DNA from: Micromonospora craterilacus
Lineage (GTDB): Bacteria > Actinomycetota > Actinomycetes > Mycobacteriales > Micromonosporaceae
DNA: 43,501 nt
NCBI RefSeq assembly: GCF_003236315.1
Contig: NZ_POTY01000022.1
Location: forward strand, 1 to 43,501
Direction of reading: 5' to 3'
In this document: positions 42,203-43,501 of the stretch, one piece after another
How the letters are laid out: the number at the start of each line of letters is the position of its first letter
Numbering within the stretch: position 1 is the first letter of the stretch
Position numbers and translations under genes: made by a program
The notes under the pieces: generated by a model
Databases searched by the model: none
The model's input: only the letters and a program-made list of their open reading frames with translations
Told to the model about the DNA's origin: nothing

Positions 42203-42867
42203 CGCGCCCGCCCATTGCCGGCAGGGCCGACGCCGGGTTTGATCTGGTCGGCCAGCGCCCCGAGCGCCGCGGCGAGGTCGTCCTCGGATGGTATTGCGGC
42301 GCTGCGGAACAGCTCGGCCCGCCGTGCGCCGACCTGGCGTCGCAGCATGCCCGCCAGCGAAGATCCTGCCTGCGTTGGCCGTACCACCACCCGTCGCAGG
42401 TCATGCTCGTGCTGCTCGCGGCGCACGAGACCGCGGTCGCCGAGCAGGGCTAGCGCGTTGGTCAACGTCGCTCGGGCGACTCCGGCCTCTGCGGCGATGA
42501 CCGGTGGCTCGGCTACGTCGCGGGCGCACACCAGCACCAGCACGTCGTAGGTGGTCCATGTCAGGCCCGCCTCGCGCAACACGGTGCGCTCCAGGTATGC
42601 GCGCACGGTGTTGGCGGTGCGGCACAAACATGCCAGCATGTCGGGCTCTGGGGGGCGGGCGGTGTGCCCCCCGATGGGTAGTCGGTAGATCCCCGACGGT
42701 CGGCGGGCCGTGCCGCTCCGCGCGATTTTCCGGGTTGGCGGGGCCGCCGGAGGGTCTGGTTGTCGCTTCGCTGCACCTGCTCGGTGTGGCGATCCGTCGG
42801 TGACGGCGGCTGCGGTGTCGTGCCGCACGGGTTGGGAGGTTCCGAGACGCATGTCTGCCCCGTTCAT
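42199..42867 (-). CDS. MarR-family transcriptional regulator
   Basis: A 222-residue regulator. The winged helix-turn-helix is in LTWTTYDVLVLVCARDVAEP then PVIAAEAGVARATLTNALAL, with the wing EHDLRRVVVRPTQAG. The first 75 residues are Pro/Arg/Thr-rich and unlike a MarR N-terminus, so the true start may be nearer MLACLCRTANTVRAYLERTV (ATG 42639); the annotated ATG at 42867 and an ATG at 42852 both have weak ribosome binding sites. It heads an operon with an amino-acid permease and an MFS exporter, a common arrangement in which MarR represses efflux until a ligand binds. Confidence 0.82.
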   Translation of the reverse strand: MNGADMRLGTSQPVRHDTAAAVTDGSPHRAGAAKRQPDPPAAPPTRKIARSGTARRPSGIYRLPIGGHTARPPEPDMLACLCRTANTVRAYLERTVLREAGLTWTTYDVLVLVCARDVAEPPVIAAEAGVARATLTNALALLGDRGLVRREQHEHDLRRVVVRPTQAGSSLAGMLRRQVGARRAELFRSAAIPSEDDLAAALGALADQIKPGVGPAGNGRAR

Positions 42868-43076
42868 GCCTGTGTCTACTGGAGTTGTTGGCGTGGCCTG
42901 ACCTCGGGGCGGTCGGGAGACCCCCGGGTCGGTGACAGCGCGATCTGGACGCGGGTGGTCGCCGGACCTCGCCCCTGGGGTCCGGATGCGCGTGCGGTGA
43001 TTGGGCTTGCGTGAGCGGGCGTCGCGCCGGGGTGCAGGGATGCGGTGCGGTGGGAGTGTCGGCGCGGAGGGTTGCG

Positions 43077-43397
43077 TCAGCTCTGTTGTGGGTCGCGTGT
43101 TGGCGTGGGAGTCACGCTCAGTGCGGCGTTGACGCGCTGACCGAGCAGCCGCAGCTGGTGGTGGACCGCCACCAGGGCCGCGCGCCGCGAGGCGCTCGGT
43201 TGGCGGGCCGCCGCGTCGACGAGGACGTCGATTTCGCCTCGCAGTCGGTGCAGGCCACGGCTGGCCGATGTCAGCGGCAGGTCGAATCCGCTGCTCTTCA
43301 CGCTGCTGCGACGCTTCGTGACGCGGGCTGCTGGTGACCGTCGGCGCCGCGTCGAGACGGCACCGTACGTCGCGTCGGTTTGTTGTTGCCTGATCAT
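43077..43397 (-). CDS. hypothetical protein, 106 aa
   Basis: A basic small protein, MIRQQQTDATYGAVSTRRRR at the start, then a helical part (LHRLRGEIDVLVDAAARQPS, HHQLRLLGQRVNAALSV). The ATG at 43397 has GAGGAGATGAGGCC directly upstream, a good ribosome binding site. No family recognised. The opposite-strand frame 43011-43337 is judged a shadow. Sequence right of 43397 to the window end holds no recognisable gene. Confidence 0.45.
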   Translation of the reverse strand: MIRQQQTDATYGAVSTRRRRSPAARVTKRRSSVKSSGFDLPLTSASRGLHRLRGEIDVLVDAAARQPSASRRAALVAVHHQLRLLGQRVNAALSVTPTPTRDPQQS

Positions 43398-43501
43398 GGC
43401 CTCATCTCCTCGGCCTCACGCTGTCGGACGTCTCGCCGTTCACCGCCCCGGTCAGGGGGAACGGCGACGCCTCAGGGCATCGAGCGGGGTCACTTCAGGG
43501 G

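Noticed and set aside
1..43501. tRNA, rRNA or CRISPR array anywhere in the window
   Set aside because: No T-loop-like GGTTCGA context with paired arms, no rRNA sequence and no repeat-spacer pattern was seen by eye.

Overview
The window is high-GC DNA with actinomycete hallmarks: strong GC3, many GTG starts, ATGA/GTGA stop-start overlaps, a DUF574 (Methyltransf_19) SAM methyltransferase, an XRE/TPR-type regulator, an ImmA/IrrE peptidase gene and a very large secreted RHS toxin with an N-terminal signal. A filamentous actinomycete, perhaps of the Micromonosporaceae or Streptomycetaceae, fits best; genus is inference. The region looks accessory: remnants of IS630, IS5 and IS3 type elements, a truncated permease, decayed genes, and lower-GC patches near the toxin tip and at about 38.1-39.3 kb. 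All function calls come from reading sequence motifs; no database search was run.

Layout. 0-2.5 kb: end of a HAD phosphatase, two small unknown genes, an IS630 transposase remnant. 2.6-10.1 kb (minus): a 2298-residue polymorphic RHS/YD-repeat toxin with signal peptide, RHS core, Gly-Asn linker, HINT autoprotease and a 96-residue C-terminal tip, followed 4 nt later by a likely immunity gene. 10.8-15.2 kb: a DUF4365-type nuclease/TPR fusion (possible defence gene) and two unknown genes. 15.9-23.5 kb: a divergent XRE-like regulator and a tightly overlapping operon (FAD oxidoreductase, HIT/GalT-like protein, SAM methyltransferase, GTP cyclohydrolase II), then, behind a structured leader, a UDP-glucose-6-dehydrogenase family enzyme. 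This looks like a small-molecule pathway that starts from GTP and a nucleotide sugar.

23.6-27.8 kb: an unknown protein, a LexA-like self-cleaving repressor with a probably leaderless transcript, an ATP-dependent DNA ligase, and small unknown or broken genes. 28.3-32.8 kb: a membrane protein with degenerate GGDEF and EAL domains, a convergent ImmA/IrrE metallopeptidase that overlaps its 3' end, and a DUF574 methyltransferase. 33.3-37.7 kb: a small protein, a lipoprotein and the most unusual locus, a coupled operon of two different tryptophan 2,3-dioxygenase superfamily proteins on either side of a kynureninase-like PLP enzyme. 37.8-39.3 kb: an IS3 remnant, a TlpA-like lipoprotein and a truncated FtsX/MacB permease. 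39.5-42.9 kb (minus): MarR regulator, amino-acid permease and MFS exporter, translationally coupled, followed by a small unknown gene at the right edge.

The best candidates for undescribed biology are the double-dioxygenase/PLP operon at 34.6-37.7 kb and the GTP cyclohydrolase II operon at 17.6-23.5 kb. The RHS tip/immunity pair and the DUF4365-TPR protein come next.
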